From Zygnema circumcarinatum (taxonomy: Eukaryota > Streptophyta > Zygnematophyceae > Zygnematales > Zygnemataceae): a stretch of DNA of 64,000 nt. A program made the position numbers and the translations under genes. Below, piece after piece: positions 36,801 to 49,498 of the stretch. The stretch's first letter is position 1. Each line of letters starts with the position of its first letter. The stretch covers positions 4,245,002-4,309,001 of the forward strand of contig CM074804.1 of the NCBI GenBank assembly GCA_037447605.1, written 5' to 3'. Below the pieces are notes generated by a model. The model ran no database searches. It was given only the letters and a program-made list of their open reading frames with translations, and was not told where the DNA came from.

Positions 36801-39523
36801 TAGATATTATCCACGTCACCCTTCATCTGCCGCAAGCAGCAAGCATAGCAGAGAGTGCTGGGCTGCTTAGACACAACGTTAATGACAACGCCCTACACTT
36901 CACCGTTCACCCCAGCTGCAGTGCGGTAAACACGATATGTGAAAACAAACAGACATTTACAATTTGCAGGACATAGTTAAAGACCTGTAATGTTGACCAC
37001 TCTTCCACCTTCACTGACATACCTGAATGTAGTCAAACCAGCGGATAAGATTTGATAGGCGCAATCTCTCACTGGATGCTAGCGCCGCCTGTGCGCGTAT
37101 TCCCAGCCAAAATGCAACACTCTTTTATAAAAAAATAAATCACGCGACACCCAAACAAATGATCGGATTGTTTGCAACGAAGTATGTAGCTGGCAGGGGC
37201 TTGGCAAGGGACCAAGGACACAAACTGCAGTTGTTAGTACAGAATCATCCCAATTTGGTCAACGATTGACAATTCTGGCAACTCATACGCAAAAGGGTCC
37301 GATTAAGCTGGTAATTTCAGCCGAACTGCAGACTTAAAAACCCTAAAAACCCTCAAAGAAAAAATGCAACTCACAACAGCATCGTGCACAAGGGCGAAGG
37401 TCGCAAGATCAGCGAGCGAGATTTTGGTCCCTGCGCCAACAAGCACTGCCTTAGGCCCCAAATACACGTCTAAGGCCTGCAGCCGTGTAGTCGACATGTC
37501 AATTGTTGTATTGCGCCAGGATAGCCATTGAGAGACCTGCCATACGGGACCAATGGAATCAATTTGTGAGACACGGAAACCATAATGCTCTTTATTGAGT
37601 TTGTGCTGAACCAGGTCGACATGGATCTCATGAAATGGGGACACTATGAAGGGCATTTGAGCGACAGAAAGAGCTGCATCGATGCGACTTCAAAACGAGA
37701 TAATGAGCCAGAACAAAATTCAAGTTAGCACTCGCAGCAGCGCGGCAACAACCAACTTCACATGATGTTTCTGCTCCATGGATTTATTTAGATTACCCAT
37801 AACTCATGGTAGACGTTGCAGCTCTAAGGCCTATTCAGCAAAATGTTTCAGCGCAGTCGACTTTAACACGAGTCTGCTTCATATGAGGAGTCCTGTACAG
37901 TCCAAGTTACCGGCAATGGACTTACAAAAAAAAAAACAGAAAACAATCAGGAAAACAACATTGACTAATTGTAAACGCCAGTAGATATCCATTCATCAAA
38001 CTCTGCTAACGCATAAAGCATACCTCAGCTTGTGACTTTGCACAGTCGCCCAAAAGCTGAGACGCCAGAGCAGATCCTGATGCAGAAGCAAGTGAACGCG
38101 TAATCGTATTCGCTCCTTTCAACTCTCTTTGAGGGGTCACCATCTCCGGACCTTCCTGATTCAATAGACCAAGAAAAAGTAGAAAACATTGGAGAAGCTT
38201 CCTTGATGGATGGCATGTTGACGAGAACTACTCTGGCTTCACCCAAGAGAGGGCACACATAAATTCTTAAAAAAGGCCCAGTACACACAATTGATTCCCT
38301 AGAAACTTCCGAAGTCTGACTGAATTTTTCATTGTGACAAACTTTACGGGAAAGTTTGATATCTTCAAACCCAATTTTCCCAATACAACTAAGTTTTGCA
38401 TTACATACAAAATTTTATGCCTTACTCGAACCCCTCACAGTCGAAATGATTCAACGTTGTATACATTGTCAAAATTTAAATTTCCCGAGATCCATGAGAA
38501 TATCACCCTTAGCAGCTGAATCACATTTTTAAGTCTTGTCCATACATATATACATATATATAAAAGCAAGGCGAACCGACTTGACTTGAACATTACGTGT
38601 TTAAATTCCCAGATATTCATTCCGAGTGAGCCTTCAAATAATCTAAACCTTGAAGGAATATGTCCTAACCGTACAACTTAAACACGATTCGTTTGGTCAG
38701 TTTCGGGAAACGAACTGCATGCTCATGCAAGACAAGATCGTCCCACAAATGCTGACATCGAGGAGAACGTATTCGTCAAGTTAGACAAGGACCGCAAGAA
38801 TGAATTTTTATCAAAAAGTTACTCGAAGTACTCTTGTTCTCCATAGTGAACGCCTTTTTTTCCAGTTTTCACTTATACGCCTTGAGTTCCATCTGCTCTT
38901 GAACACATTGAAACCAATAAAGCGGCGTGGTTGAAGGCAAATGAAAAACTTGCAAGGTAAAAACAAATGCAAGTCGCACTTGGGCGATTAAGGACTTTTT
39001 ACCATCGTGCAAACGAAGCATCCGCTCCCTTCACCAGAAAACAAACTCCACCTTTAAGAATATTAAATTCGTGGATGATTCACCTACTAAATTCGTCAAG
39101 CATCCAGCTTTTCAACTTTGCAGAGCACTAGGGCCCACGTGCGCAGACAGACCTGAACTAGAAAAAAAAAAAGGGGGGGGCGCGAAGAAACACGATCCAG
39201 CTCCCCATTCTCAAAATGGCATTTCTGAAGTCCCATCTTCTTACCCGCGTGCTGTCATAATGCAGCTCCAGCTCCAGCTCACTCCTGGCCCTACACCAAT
39301 TGGCAACAAGCAGCACATACTTGGAGCCTCCGTCCACACCCAGGCGGAGAGAGGAGGCCACAGCGGGTGCAGCAGAAGGCTCAACAGCATCCAAAGGTGT
39401 CATGGAGTCATGGAGCTCAGGAAGACGGGACCCGTGCAGCTCGGAGCAGGTCCAGCAGCCATGGCCGTCCATGGCGCCTCCTTCCCCAACCCTCAAATTC
39501 CCTAAAAGCATCCCATGGGCCAT
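33887..39523 (-). CDS. AIMP1/ARC1-like tRNA-binding protein (GST-C-like plus EMAPII domain)
   Basis: Twelve exons close in frame as 479 residues: 39523-39245, 38155-38024, 37536-37375, 37088-37023, 36826-36761, 36473-36297, 36064-35928, 35615-35525, 35280-35212, 34626-34535, 34349-34286, 33991-33887. Order: a variable N-terminus; a GST-C-like helical domain (QWLSWRNTTI...KISLADLATFALVHDAV...RLSNLIRWFDYIQ); an Ala/Pro linker; a lysine-rich stretch (KKDKKEKEKKEK); then an EMAPII tRNA-binding OB fold ([85 protein letters not shown]). Relatives (yeast Arc1p, animal AIMP1, plant OB-fold proteins) deliver tRNA to aminoacyl-tRNA synthetases in the cytosol. The first exon is the least certain: it is supported only by a strong GTAAGA donor and matching phase 0. 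Confidence 0.87.
38156..39244 (-). other. First intron of the ARC1-like gene
   Basis: About 1.1 kb of AT-rich sequence between the proposed first and second exons, with a T-rich acceptor (gaatcag|GAAGG). No other coding signal seen. Confidence 0.45.
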
Positions 39524-40226
39524 GTCCCTTCAAGAAGCAGCTTCCAAGGTTCGTTCTATGCTCAGCAGTTCCCTAGCTTCCACAGTTACAGTTACGAAAC
39601 ACTGAACTGCGGCTGAGCATGGAGTGCAGTCTTAAAGCTGGGAAGAATTTTTGTTCGCCTAGTGTCCCGTTTCGTACGGTCGTACGGACGGAATGGCCGC
39701 CCGCGCGGATCTGCGCGCCAGGCGGCCCTGACGTACGGCGCCACCTCCGCTGCAAACTGTACGGAATTCCAGCTGTGATATCCGTCAGATGCGTTTGGGC
39801 CGTCCGATCGAGAAGAATCCGGGGGATCGCGCGCCACGTAGCACCCGGGTCGGGCCGGTTGGCGCCGCCCGGCCGGCTGCGACTCACGGCGCTGCGCCCA
39901 CTGTCCAGGCCCGGCCCTGCCCTGAAAAGAACTGCGCGCACGGGCAGCGCCTGGGCGCCCTCTGATTGGCGGAGGGCGGAGCACCAACAGCTGCAAAGTT
40001 TTGGAGGGGGCGGGGGAGGGAGGGGAGGAGGCGCGCAGTGGCAGGCGCGCTGCCAGGCGGGCGGGCAGACGGACGGACGGACGGACGGACGGACGGACGG
40101 ACGGACGGACGGACGGACGGACGGACGGACGGACACTGCAGAAAAGCTTGCTTGCTTGCTAGCTTGCACGAAGCCGCCCTGCATGCTCCGGCCACTGAGG
40201 CGGGAAGGCGGCAGAGAGGGAGAGCA

Positions 40227-40269
<43 letters not shown>

Positions 40270-40322
40270 AGAGTGCTTGAGAGGGGGAGAGGAAGTGAGG
40301 GAGCGAGGAAGAAAGGGAAGGG
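39524..40322. promoter_or_regulatory. Bidirectional GC-rich upstream region, ARC1-like and DUF4057
   Basis: Contains two CGTACGG motifs (39673-39679, 39681-39687), ACGTACGG near 39731, TGTACGG near 39759, and CTGATTGGCGG (inverted CCAAT) at 39962-39972. The half nearer DUF4057 is filled by simple repeats, so that gene would have a repetitive 5' leader. Long overlapping frames here are composition-driven. Confidence 0.5.
40071..40264 (+). repeat. Stacked microsatellites: (GGAC)16, GCTT-rich, (AG)n
   Basis: (GGAC)16 is perfect at 40071-40134. A short TTGC/GCTT run follows at about 40146-40166, and a pure AG run at about 40228-40264. All precede the DUF4057 ATG by less than 260 bp. Confidence 0.92.
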
Positions 40323-43166
40323 ATGTCTGGTCGAATGCAGAGGCAGGGAGGTGGCACGACATCGCACAACCTTTTCAGCTGGAATGACGATGTAGTGCAG
40401 ACTAATACGAAGCCGTACAGCTCGCAGGAGGCGGGATTGGACAGTCCGACAAGGAGTGTCGGGGCTGGGAGGCTCGCACAGCGCTCGCCGGTAGGGCACT
40501 GGCATCGAACTGTTCTGTGCAGGAACACCACCATGAGGTTTTAGGGGACAGGCAGTTGGCGAATGATTGAGTAGATAAAAGCTGCAGTGTAGACTATTGT
40601 AGGTGCTATGTGTGGTTTCTAGGGTTAATTTGGTAAGAGATTGCTCTGAATGTAGTTTGTTCGAGGCAGATGATGAGATGAGGCTGACCTTTGCGCTTCG
40701 CTCACTTTTATGGGTGGTCAGCTTACAGTATACAATTTACGGTAGTTTTTTTTTTTCTGAAGTAGCAGAATATGAGTCCTCTGGATCGTCAGAACGGCAT
40801 AGACTATGGAAGGCTCAATATTGGTGGAGCTTGGGACAGAAAGTCAGATCTTTTCCTCACATGACTGAACTGCTCAATGGTTGAAATCTGCACTGCTGTT
40901 TGTCTCTAATATTGGCCAGTTGACGTTTTTTATGAGAGGCGATGAATTTTCCATGTGACGGCATGCATTGGTTGCTGCTGTTGTGCAGGCAAGCCAGCTT
41001 GGTAGCCAGATCTTCTTCGGAGAAGGAGGGGAAGAGGAACAGCCACGAAAGTACGTGAAATCTAATGTGACAGCCTGCGATCCTTACTGATTTTCTAATG
41101 AAACCGCCTTTGATATTTACTTTTATATATTTCCATGTGCTGCAAGTTGGTCTTTGTCTTATTTCCTTCGTTCCTACTTGAGTAGCTGCTGTTATGTCCG
41201 AAGCGAAGGAAGTGCAGATTTTAGGGAAGCACCTACTTACCATTGGCAGCGTATTAAATAACCTTTTGCAGACAGATTCTGCATACTGATTGCAGCTCTG
41301 ACTCTCATTGTTCAGTTTTTGCATATCGTTGTATGAAGCTAAGGTGTGAATCATTGCTATGGATCTGCAGTCGCAGCAGACCTGGTGCAGCTCGGAAGCT
41401 GGAGGAGCTTTCTGGAAGCGGTATTTTCTCTCCTGGTCCAGCCAACAATGAACCGGTTGTTCCAGAACGATCAAGTGTGCGCCTGCATCAGGTGCTTTAT
41501 CTGGTCTTGCTTTCGCTTTTAAGGAACGTTTCTAGCTGGCAGAAGTTTGGACCTTTATATTTGATCAGTTTTTTTCGACCTCGCCTACGGGAAATGGATG
41601 CATGTTTGGTTCAATGTTCTGATCCGAGTCGTTGTACAACAGTTTCATTGCGATACTGTCACTGAGGCGTTCCACGCTTCATGGTTGTAGCTAATTATGT
41701 GTATTCGTGGAGAGATAGAGTACTAGTTCTTGAGGTTGACTGCAGACTAGGGCATTTGGAGCTTAACGAAAATCCGGTGCTTTTGGCTATTATGACGCAG
41801 TAGTGCATTGCTATTTTTCATCAAAGTAGGTAAAGACTTGTAAAAAATGGTTACTGGTGTTGATGAATTTGCTGATGCCTCCTATCGAAACTCGAATATC
41901 TTAAGAGTGACGACTTTTAGTGCGTCACTCTGGTCTACCCTTAGGTCTAGAGCACAAGATGAACCATGATAGCAGCATATGATGTCAGTTGACGCGGAGT
42001 ATTAATGAACCATTCACATAAGGGAACATTACCTACTTCTCTATACATATTTTTATGCTCACAGCATGATGCAGCGTGGATCTTGTGCGCTGTGGATACC
42101 AAGTTAACATTGTGATGGTGGGCATCTGATTTAGGTGATAAGGGTCTGCTTCCTCCGCAAAGTCTTGCTTGGGTGCTCCGTGCTTGTGTAATTTGGACCC
42201 TGACGGTTTCGTTTATCTCTCTGCAGCCAGCTGGAGGAGCAAGTCAAATTACATTTGGCAGTGACAGTGACATAACCCCTAAGAAGGTTCTTTCTAATCG
42301 AAAGATGTCGGAATTGAGTGGCACTCCACCAACAGATGATCGTTTGATGCGGAGGCAGTTCTCAGCTGCAAAAATCAGGGAATTGAATGGGTCCTTGTCC
42401 ATTTTCTCTTCTCCATCTGCACCAGACCAGGCTAAACTCCGAGGTGATCCTAACAGTGGGACGTCCTACAATGATGGAAAGCCTGTTCGAGTGTCAAAAG
42501 TGAGTTGAACTTCTTCCAATAATTACTGTGTAGGGACAGTGTGTTTACAAAAGGGAATTCAAACACCTGCCCGTAAGGGGCGTCCATTCAGGGACTTTTT
42601 TTGCTGATTGGTCAAAATATTAAAAATAATGAGGCCAAAATTTTAATTTTGTAAAGGTAATGGTGGACAACTATCACTACCACATTCTATCCACTTGCTC
42701 TGAATTTTGATTCCACGCTCTCAGCAATTATGCTTTAAATATCCTGTACGTTCTGGTGCAGTTGGCTTATTTCCTTGGAATGTTGAACTTGCCACGACCG
42801 ACGTACATTGTATTCCCTTTTAAGAATTTAGAATAGTCAATTGACAAACTAGGGTTCGTTAGAATAGAAGCTGATGAATTGCGAAGTTGTCCCTGCCTGC
42901 AACAGCCTGTTGGAGGTGCAAGCTCAATAGTTTTCGGAGAGGTCGAACCGGAGCCGTTTGCACCCCGTGCTTCGGAGCGCAAGGTGAAGGACCTTTTGGG
43001 CACTGGAGAGTATAAGGAGGAGAGCCCCACTCTCCCGGTTAGCGAGGCCAAGCGGCGTGAACTCCGGGGATGTGACATCTTTGCTGACGAGCAGCCACAG
43101 TTCAGGGATTCACTGGCGGGTATTCGGCAGCCTCCAGGCGGAGACAGCAGTATTGCACTTATATGA
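40323..43166 (+). CDS. DUF4057 family protein (HN1-like plant protein)
   Basis: Five exons close in frame as 294 residues: 40323-40490, 40989-41050, 41371-41491, 42227-42499, 42906-43166. The product is hydrophilic with no membrane span. It shows the repeated pattern I know from plant DUF4057 proteins (At1g35780/At4g39860 type): an N-terminal TSHNLFSW, then short repeats of form GG-S-x-I-x-FG (GSQIFFGEG, GASQITFGS, GASSIVFGE, GDSSIAL) alternating with K-x-x-E-L-S/N/R-G followed by a hydrophobic pair (KLEELSGSGIFSP, KIRELNGSLSIF, KRRELRGCDIFAD). Biochemical function is unknown; some family members are described as HN1/Jupiter-like, microtubule-associated by analogy. The number and order of repeats look complete. 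Recognition is strong, function weak. Confidence 0.88.
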
Positions 43167-44873
43167 TCAAATTGGCATGATCAATTGCCGATCAAGGGTA
43201 AAGGCTGTAGGCACAGGCTGGTGTGAATTTGGTGAATCAAATTGCTATTCAATGTTTGGTAGACGTCTATTGTTTCTCTATGCAAACCGCACTGAGGCAA
43301 AGCTTCCTCTGATAAGGCAACTTTGAGGTGGGCCCCATTCGAGAGTCTGGGAGAGAAACAATGCTGGTGTCGATGCGAACTGTTTCCTGAGGCGGAGTGA
43401 GCTTCCAGGTATCCAGAATGGGAGTCTCAGTACTGGTTATTTAGTTGTGAGTACGAGGGAGTTGATCCATTCATTCTGTATCATGTACCTGCAGACGAGC
43501 CAGATTGCCGGGGGGGTACTTGAGAAGTAGCTACGGCACAAATTCGATGTATGTTTATTTTATGTTACCTCAGTAAAAATTTTGCTGTTTAGGCGCCACC
43601 TCCAGAAATTTTTGATTTTTCCATTTGGCTCGTGAGCTTGCAGATCGGGAATGCACCCTCCGCGCCATCTCCCACTTGAACATTTGCAGCCTGCTTGCAT
43701 TTTCTTTTCTTCTTTTTAGGTACACCTTTCAGCTATCACGCTTCTCTTGACAGTGTTCCCTCCACATGACAATTTTCACTCGTCTGCTGTCACTCTCCCT
43801 ATTTGAAGATCAGATGTTAAGCTTTACCGATTCTCAGGTGGAAGTCATTCTTCATGTTGTCCTTTCCTCCTTTCTCTGTTTAACATTTGAAGTCTCAAAA
43901 GCTTGCAATTCTTCTTTTGCTGCCTCTCCTCCCAGTGTCGCACAGCACGTTATCTCCTGGATTCTGTGCAGTGGAGCACCCTGCTGGAAAGCCGTCAGGC
44001 CGCTCCACTTGCATCTCTACACACTCGAGTTGTGAAGACCAACCAAAGACATGCAGGTCTTGCTAAACGTGTCTGCCGATGCTATTGCATCCTGCATCCG
44101 CGGCCCAAGGCAGCACACAGAGAGGGGGGAGGCTCCCTCCAGCAGAGGCAAGAACGGGCCTCACATCTTGCGCATCCAAAGGCTCAGAACCGCTTCAACT
44201 AAAACTTCCGCCACTCGCTTGACAGTGAGAGCATGGCGACAATTGTAATAAAGTAACTTGAATATGTGAACCACCGTACTATTGAAATTTCTCGTCCCTT
44301 CGTGGAGGAATACGCGGCTCAGGCTAAGCAAATTGGGCGCAGGCCCGCAGACGACCTCCCACGGTAATTGAACATAACATATGATATATATTTATAGAGA
44401 TACAAACGAGAACCAATCAGAATCGCAACTTAAACCGCAGCTAACTATACGCAGCCACTCTTAGCGTTGAGCCATCACCATATTGAACACCTGCATTGTT
44501 TCAACGACACAAAACCACTCGAAGTTCAGATTTCATTTTTCTCTCGTTCTCACTCTTTCGCTCTCAATCTCTCTCCCTCCCTCTCCCTCCCCATCCCCCT
44601 CCCACACTCGCTCTCTCTCGCCCCTACCCCCTCTCCCCACTGATCTCTCCCCCCTCCCCCTCGCTCTCTCTATCTCTCTCTCTCTCTCTCTCTCGCTCTC
44701 TCCCTCCCCTCATTCTTCCCCTTATTCTTTCCCTCCTTTCAAAATGCAGCCAACCTGCTCTCATATGGATACACATTCGGTCAGAAACAGAGAAAATGCT
44801 AGCCCATGCTAATCCTTAAAAACTCCTCTGAGGATGGCAGACCTCGTAACTGAAGCAGAGTCTGAACAGCTCG
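43167..44873. other. Intergenic, convergent DUF4057 and MutY 3' regions
   Basis: 1.7 kb without a convincing exon. A strongly CT-rich segment covers about 44540-44740, including (CT)n near 44660-44695. It probably contains 3' UTRs of both genes. Confidence 0.45.
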
Positions 44874-47800
44874 CTAAGGCTGACTGGTGCTCACCTTCCG
44901 CACACCACTAGTAAGGCCCATGGCTTTCACTCTGCTTTGAGTCTCCCACCGCAAACGCCCCTCCCTGTGCTCCTTCAGCAGGGCATCCTCTCCCTCTCCT
45001 GCACACAGTAGCACCTCACTACTCTCGTCAAGCAGCAGGACACTTGAAGAGTCCGTGCCTTACTTGGTGTTTGAACATAACTTGGAACGGTTACTGTGGA
45101 AGAGGAGAAAATAGCCAAACACCGAACCCAGTTTGAAGCTTGATAGATTCCATCCTCACGAAGGAGAATTATGCTCAAATGTATGTGCCCCCTCCCTCCT
45201 AACAATCCAGAAGAAACATTCTGTTCTTAGTTAGTTTCAGTAACTATACCTCTCATTCTGCGCCGCAGCCTCAACAATTCAACCTGCATATGCAGCCGAA
45301 TATGAGAGAAGACATGGCAATAAGAACCCACATCTTCTCGGGTAATGACTTTATACATTTCTCCCCCTGTTCGTTCTGCATTGCTGAAGGACAGCCCAAC
45401 ATCTTTCTGCAAGAACCGCTTCATCGCTTCTCGCCTTCTTTTTACAGAAACGTCAGGCCCAGGTAATGGCACTGATGGAAATTCCCACTGCCCGGCCAGC
45501 AAGCCTTCCTCAGGCCGCTGCACCAATAGGAAGAGGGAACCTCCCTCATTCTCCACTTCTAATTCTACTCTCTCATTTTCTTGACGCAATTCGCCTGACT
45601 TCATCCTTGAGGGAGTTATGCTTGACCCTACAGCAACTTCTTTATCTGGCCCTTCCAAATCAGGATTACAAACCTTTCCCATTCGTGCCCTAGTGGCGCT
45701 TCTTTTCCTTTTTGTGACTACGATCCTATCAGGACCTCCAACAATTGCACACTTTTGACCTTCTTCTTGACTTCTTGATGTACCTACGCCAGTGTTGTCC
45801 AGATGTGGCCCTACTAGAAGCTCCACCACACATACTGCTGCATGCTCTTCTCTTGGGGCAGCCTTCAAACTCTTTGCAGGAAAATCTGTGACTGACGGCA
45901 CATTATGAATTTGATCCACCCTTTTCCGAGTTCTGCCTGAAAGCTGCGTGCCAGGGGTGGCAGTAGCCGCGTCCGCATAGCTCAACACTCTTGCCCGGGC
46001 ATGGCAGTGTTGAGAGATAGGACAGCTTGAACAAGAAGGAGAAGAAACTGTACAAAGCGTTGCCCCAAACTCCATTAGCGCCTGCAAATCAACAGACAAC
46101 AGACCACAGACCAAGATTCAGAAAAGCAGTCGAAAAGGGTCTGTCGTCATGACATGCCTTGTCATGACGACAGACCATGTCAGTAGAGTGTTCTCTTGAT
46201 GACCTATCCTTCTTCATGCCTTTGAAAAGATTGCCTGATCTAGTACAATATCAGGAAAATGCACACAATCCTTCATGGGGTCCTCTTCTTCGTATATACC
46301 TGGTTGAAGTCGCCTGGCCTCTTAGGATCCACCAGCTGTTCAGCAAGACGCCAATGCATCCGCCCACTTGACGCAAGCTTCGGGTCAACTTCAAGGGCTC
46401 GAAGACGCGATACGACTCTCACGACATTTCCGTCCACTATTGGTGCTACCTGCACAACCGTCACAGTTCCTGATCACACTAAATTTTTCTGAAAGGAAGG
46501 CAGAACAGAACAGAACAGTCCTGCATCATCTATGCTCCTGCAGCCCTCGCAGGAATGTTCATCAAGGGGAATTATGAACTTAGTTTGGCACTGGGTTTCT
46601 CTTGTAAACATGTTGAACAACAGAGTCTCATTCATACCGACAATTCCTCTTTAAATATGACAACGACGCTTTGAATTGCAGAGCAGGAGATGGTCATCGC
46701 CCTACAAAATCTTGCACATAATGTGGTCAACTGAAGTGGTCCCAGCTTAGCAATCCCAAAGCCGGGCAAATCTTGGTCCATAGATGCTATTTTGCAAGTC
46801 TACCTTCCCTGAACTTCCCTTCCCTTCTGGTCGACCCACCTGCCTCCGTCCCTCCTTCCACCCTCCCCTCTGTACTCACTTTCCTGCTTTTCCCTCCATC
46901 CTGCATATTCCCACTGCCTACGCACTCCCGCTTACCTGCCCAAACGCAATAGACGCGATTGCACCAGCAGTGTACCGCCCAATGCCAGGTATTGTCATCA
47001 AATCATTCACAGTTGATGGAAAATTGCCGCCCCTGTGCTCCATGACGTGCTTCACACCCTGTGCTGCCAATAGCCATGGTGCCCCATCCCGTTAGCCTCC
47101 ACAGGTTTTCTGGAAGCGACTATGATTCATCGCACTCATCACTACAAAATGTCTAACAGCTATCTTTACTTGTAAATGCTCCTCGAATAGACCGGCTCAA
47201 GTTTCCGCAGTCAAGTAACTTAGACGCATTCAACCATTAACTTCAGAGGAATTTGTAGTTGAACTGAACTTTTACCCTGTTCGACGTTCTATTATTCACA
47301 ATAAGGGTAGAGTCAAACCCAAAGTGTGTAAAACAAAAAACCGAGAAAACATCATTCACTAGGACAGTTGAGTTGCAGGCAAAATAGCATGAGCTACAGG
47401 ATACGTAACGCAGCCGGAAGTATTCTTGAAATCTATACGATGATTCAAAACTTCCACAAAGGCAATTGCTCAGATTTTATCACTAATCCGCAGTCACTTC
47501 AAGGGGTGTAATAAAGTGACGGGAAGTTGTAGCTTGGCCGTGATGTCAGCTCCAACCGAAAGTGGCCATGAGGAAGGCGTAGAGAGTTGTTCTACCATAC
47601 CTGAAGAAGAAAACGGGCTCGACGGTAATATCCAAGTCCTGCCCACATCTCATTCACCTCCTGCACATAAACTCATTAACTAGTCAGCAATGTCGTTTCC
47701 GGCAAACACTCATCCACAAGTACATATGAAAAACGGTATGCGATTTTGCGGAACACAGACGTTAATGCAAACACTCAACACGGAGTTGATGTATTCGTGA

Positions 47801-49498
47801 TACACTGCGAAGATCATGTTGAACAATGAGACGCATAGTGTGAAGGGGAAGTTTTTTACAGCATCTACAAAACTCTGCAGTTCAAAATAGAGATGAGGCG
47901 CCTTATACTCTCGAAATAGTCAAATCGCTCCAATCCATTTGAGAGTTCAAACACCATAGATAAAGCAGCTCTGATTCTGCTCACGAGGGCTCATAAGGGA
48001 GTCTTCACAGAGGTTTTTCCAAAAAAAAATTACTCATGTTCCCACGTTGTCCTAACTATGGTCGAAGATAGGGAGGAATAGTAATTAATTATATTACAGC
48101 CAGTCACTTTCTTAACCACTTGGCATATCTGGCTACTCCGAACATGACAATTAGAGTGAATTTATTTAGGTTAGGACATTAGATTAAGCAAAATTAGATA
48201 AGTTTAGTCCTATTAAGCAAAATTAGATAAGTTTAGTCCTATTAAGCAAAATTAGATAAGTGTAGTCCTAGAGCACAACTCACAGCTGTTTGCAGAACAA
48301 CAAAATGGCATGGATCCTCTAGATTCTCAACTATAGTAGAATGTAAGCCTCCAGCTTGGCAGACTGGGAATGGTATCAGCAATGATGCATGTATTCGCTG
48401 AAAGGCAGTAATTGTAGAACCCAGAACGCCGCAAAAGAGACAATCCCAAAGATTTCAAAATAAAGATTTCCCCGTTTTACTACTTGCCTCCAAAGAAGCT
48501 TTGGCCAACGCTTCCATAGATCCCCACTTGGAAATCCACCGCTTGTAGTACTCCATCACCGTCGCAACTCTCGTTTGTTGAAGCATAATCTCGCTGACCC
48601 AGACCTCATATGCTCTTCGCTTGATTTCTGCATCCATCTCTTCCAGCGTGTCTCGCTTTTCCACTCTACTCTCTTGGTTTTCAGTAAGGCCTATGTCTCC
48701 ATTTACGCCATCGTCACTTCTCATACGGTCAGCTACTCGTTCTGATACACACGCCAGCTCAATTTCAATTCCATCTCTGCCGTCTCTAACACTATTATGA
48801 CAAGCATTTGAGTTCTCCTGATCGTCTCCTGTCGTCAGATCAATATTAAGCTTCTCTTCAAATATTCTTTGCTTTTCGAAACCGTCTACGAATTTAAGAT
48901 CACCTTGATGGCACGCTCTGTCAGGGTCATTCTTCTTCTGATTGTTGTTTTTCATTCCAAAAAATGTATTCGCACCGCAACGCGCAACCGTGCTACCTCT
49001 ATTGAAACCTCTGGAGCTCCCTTCAAAGGAATACTTTTTGAAATCACCATCCAAATCTTCAGAGCTGCATAGGTTCGAGTTTTCCTGCATTGCCTCCTGT
49101 GGCGGGGCCAGCTGGCTGCCTTCCCCGGCAACAAAGCGCCGCTTTGAGAACAAATTCGTACGCCATGGAAGCTCCCGATGATTCTTATCATACCAATCAA
49201 GTAGCAGAACCCTAATATTCTCTCTTTCTGCTATGCCGAAAGATGCAGCCCCTGCGCTATCCTCTATGTCTTCCAAACCTCCGTCTCCTGCAATACTTGC
49301 TACCTTCTTTCTACCGCCCGTCCTCACCTTGCATTCACCAATGACCCCCTCCCTTTTTCCTCCCTTTCCGGCCTTCTTCCGCAGGGAGGAAGCGGAGGGC
49401 GTGCCAATGCAGCTTGCTGGCGCCATGGCGGCCCGCAGCCTCACCATCGCCCTACGATTCCACTTCTGAACGATCACCTCCTGGCCAATGCTCTCCAT
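44874..49498 (-). CDS. Adenine DNA glycosylase MutY/MUTYH
   Basis: Exons 49498-48488, 47660-47601, 47058-46936, 46449-46300 and 46081-45250 join in phase; one or two short C-terminal exons follow (to about 44874). MutY removes A mispaired with 8-oxoG in nuclear or organelle DNA. Visible are [33 protein letters not shown], the helix-hairpin-helix [17 protein letters not shown] with catalytic Asp in PIVDGNV, and the [4Fe-4S] pattern C-x6-C-x2-C-x5-C in [18 protein letters not shown]. The C-terminal Nudix-like 8-oxoG domain has [19 protein letters not shown] and ends near [13 protein letters not shown], as in plant MUTYH. Two features are odd: about 130 extra hydrophilic residues between ELPWR and the next conserved helix, and a long linker of about 120 residues before the Nudix domain, giving near 800 residues. 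The first intron begins with GCAAGT. Confidence 0.92.
48183..48269 (+). repeat. 29-bp unit, three tandem copies in MutY intron 1
   Basis: The unit ATTAAGCAAAATTAGATAAG plus nine more bases is repeated three times. The third copy differs at one base near its end. Confidence 0.95.

Noticed and set aside
39573-40534. 310- and 216-codon minus frames with SVRP and SLSL repeats
   Set aside because: They derive from (GGAC)n and (AG)n microsatellites in a promoter region.
44540-44740. Small Ser/Leu/Pro-rich coding genes on the + strand
   Set aside because: They sit entirely in a CT dinucleotide-rich tract, with no splice or family support.
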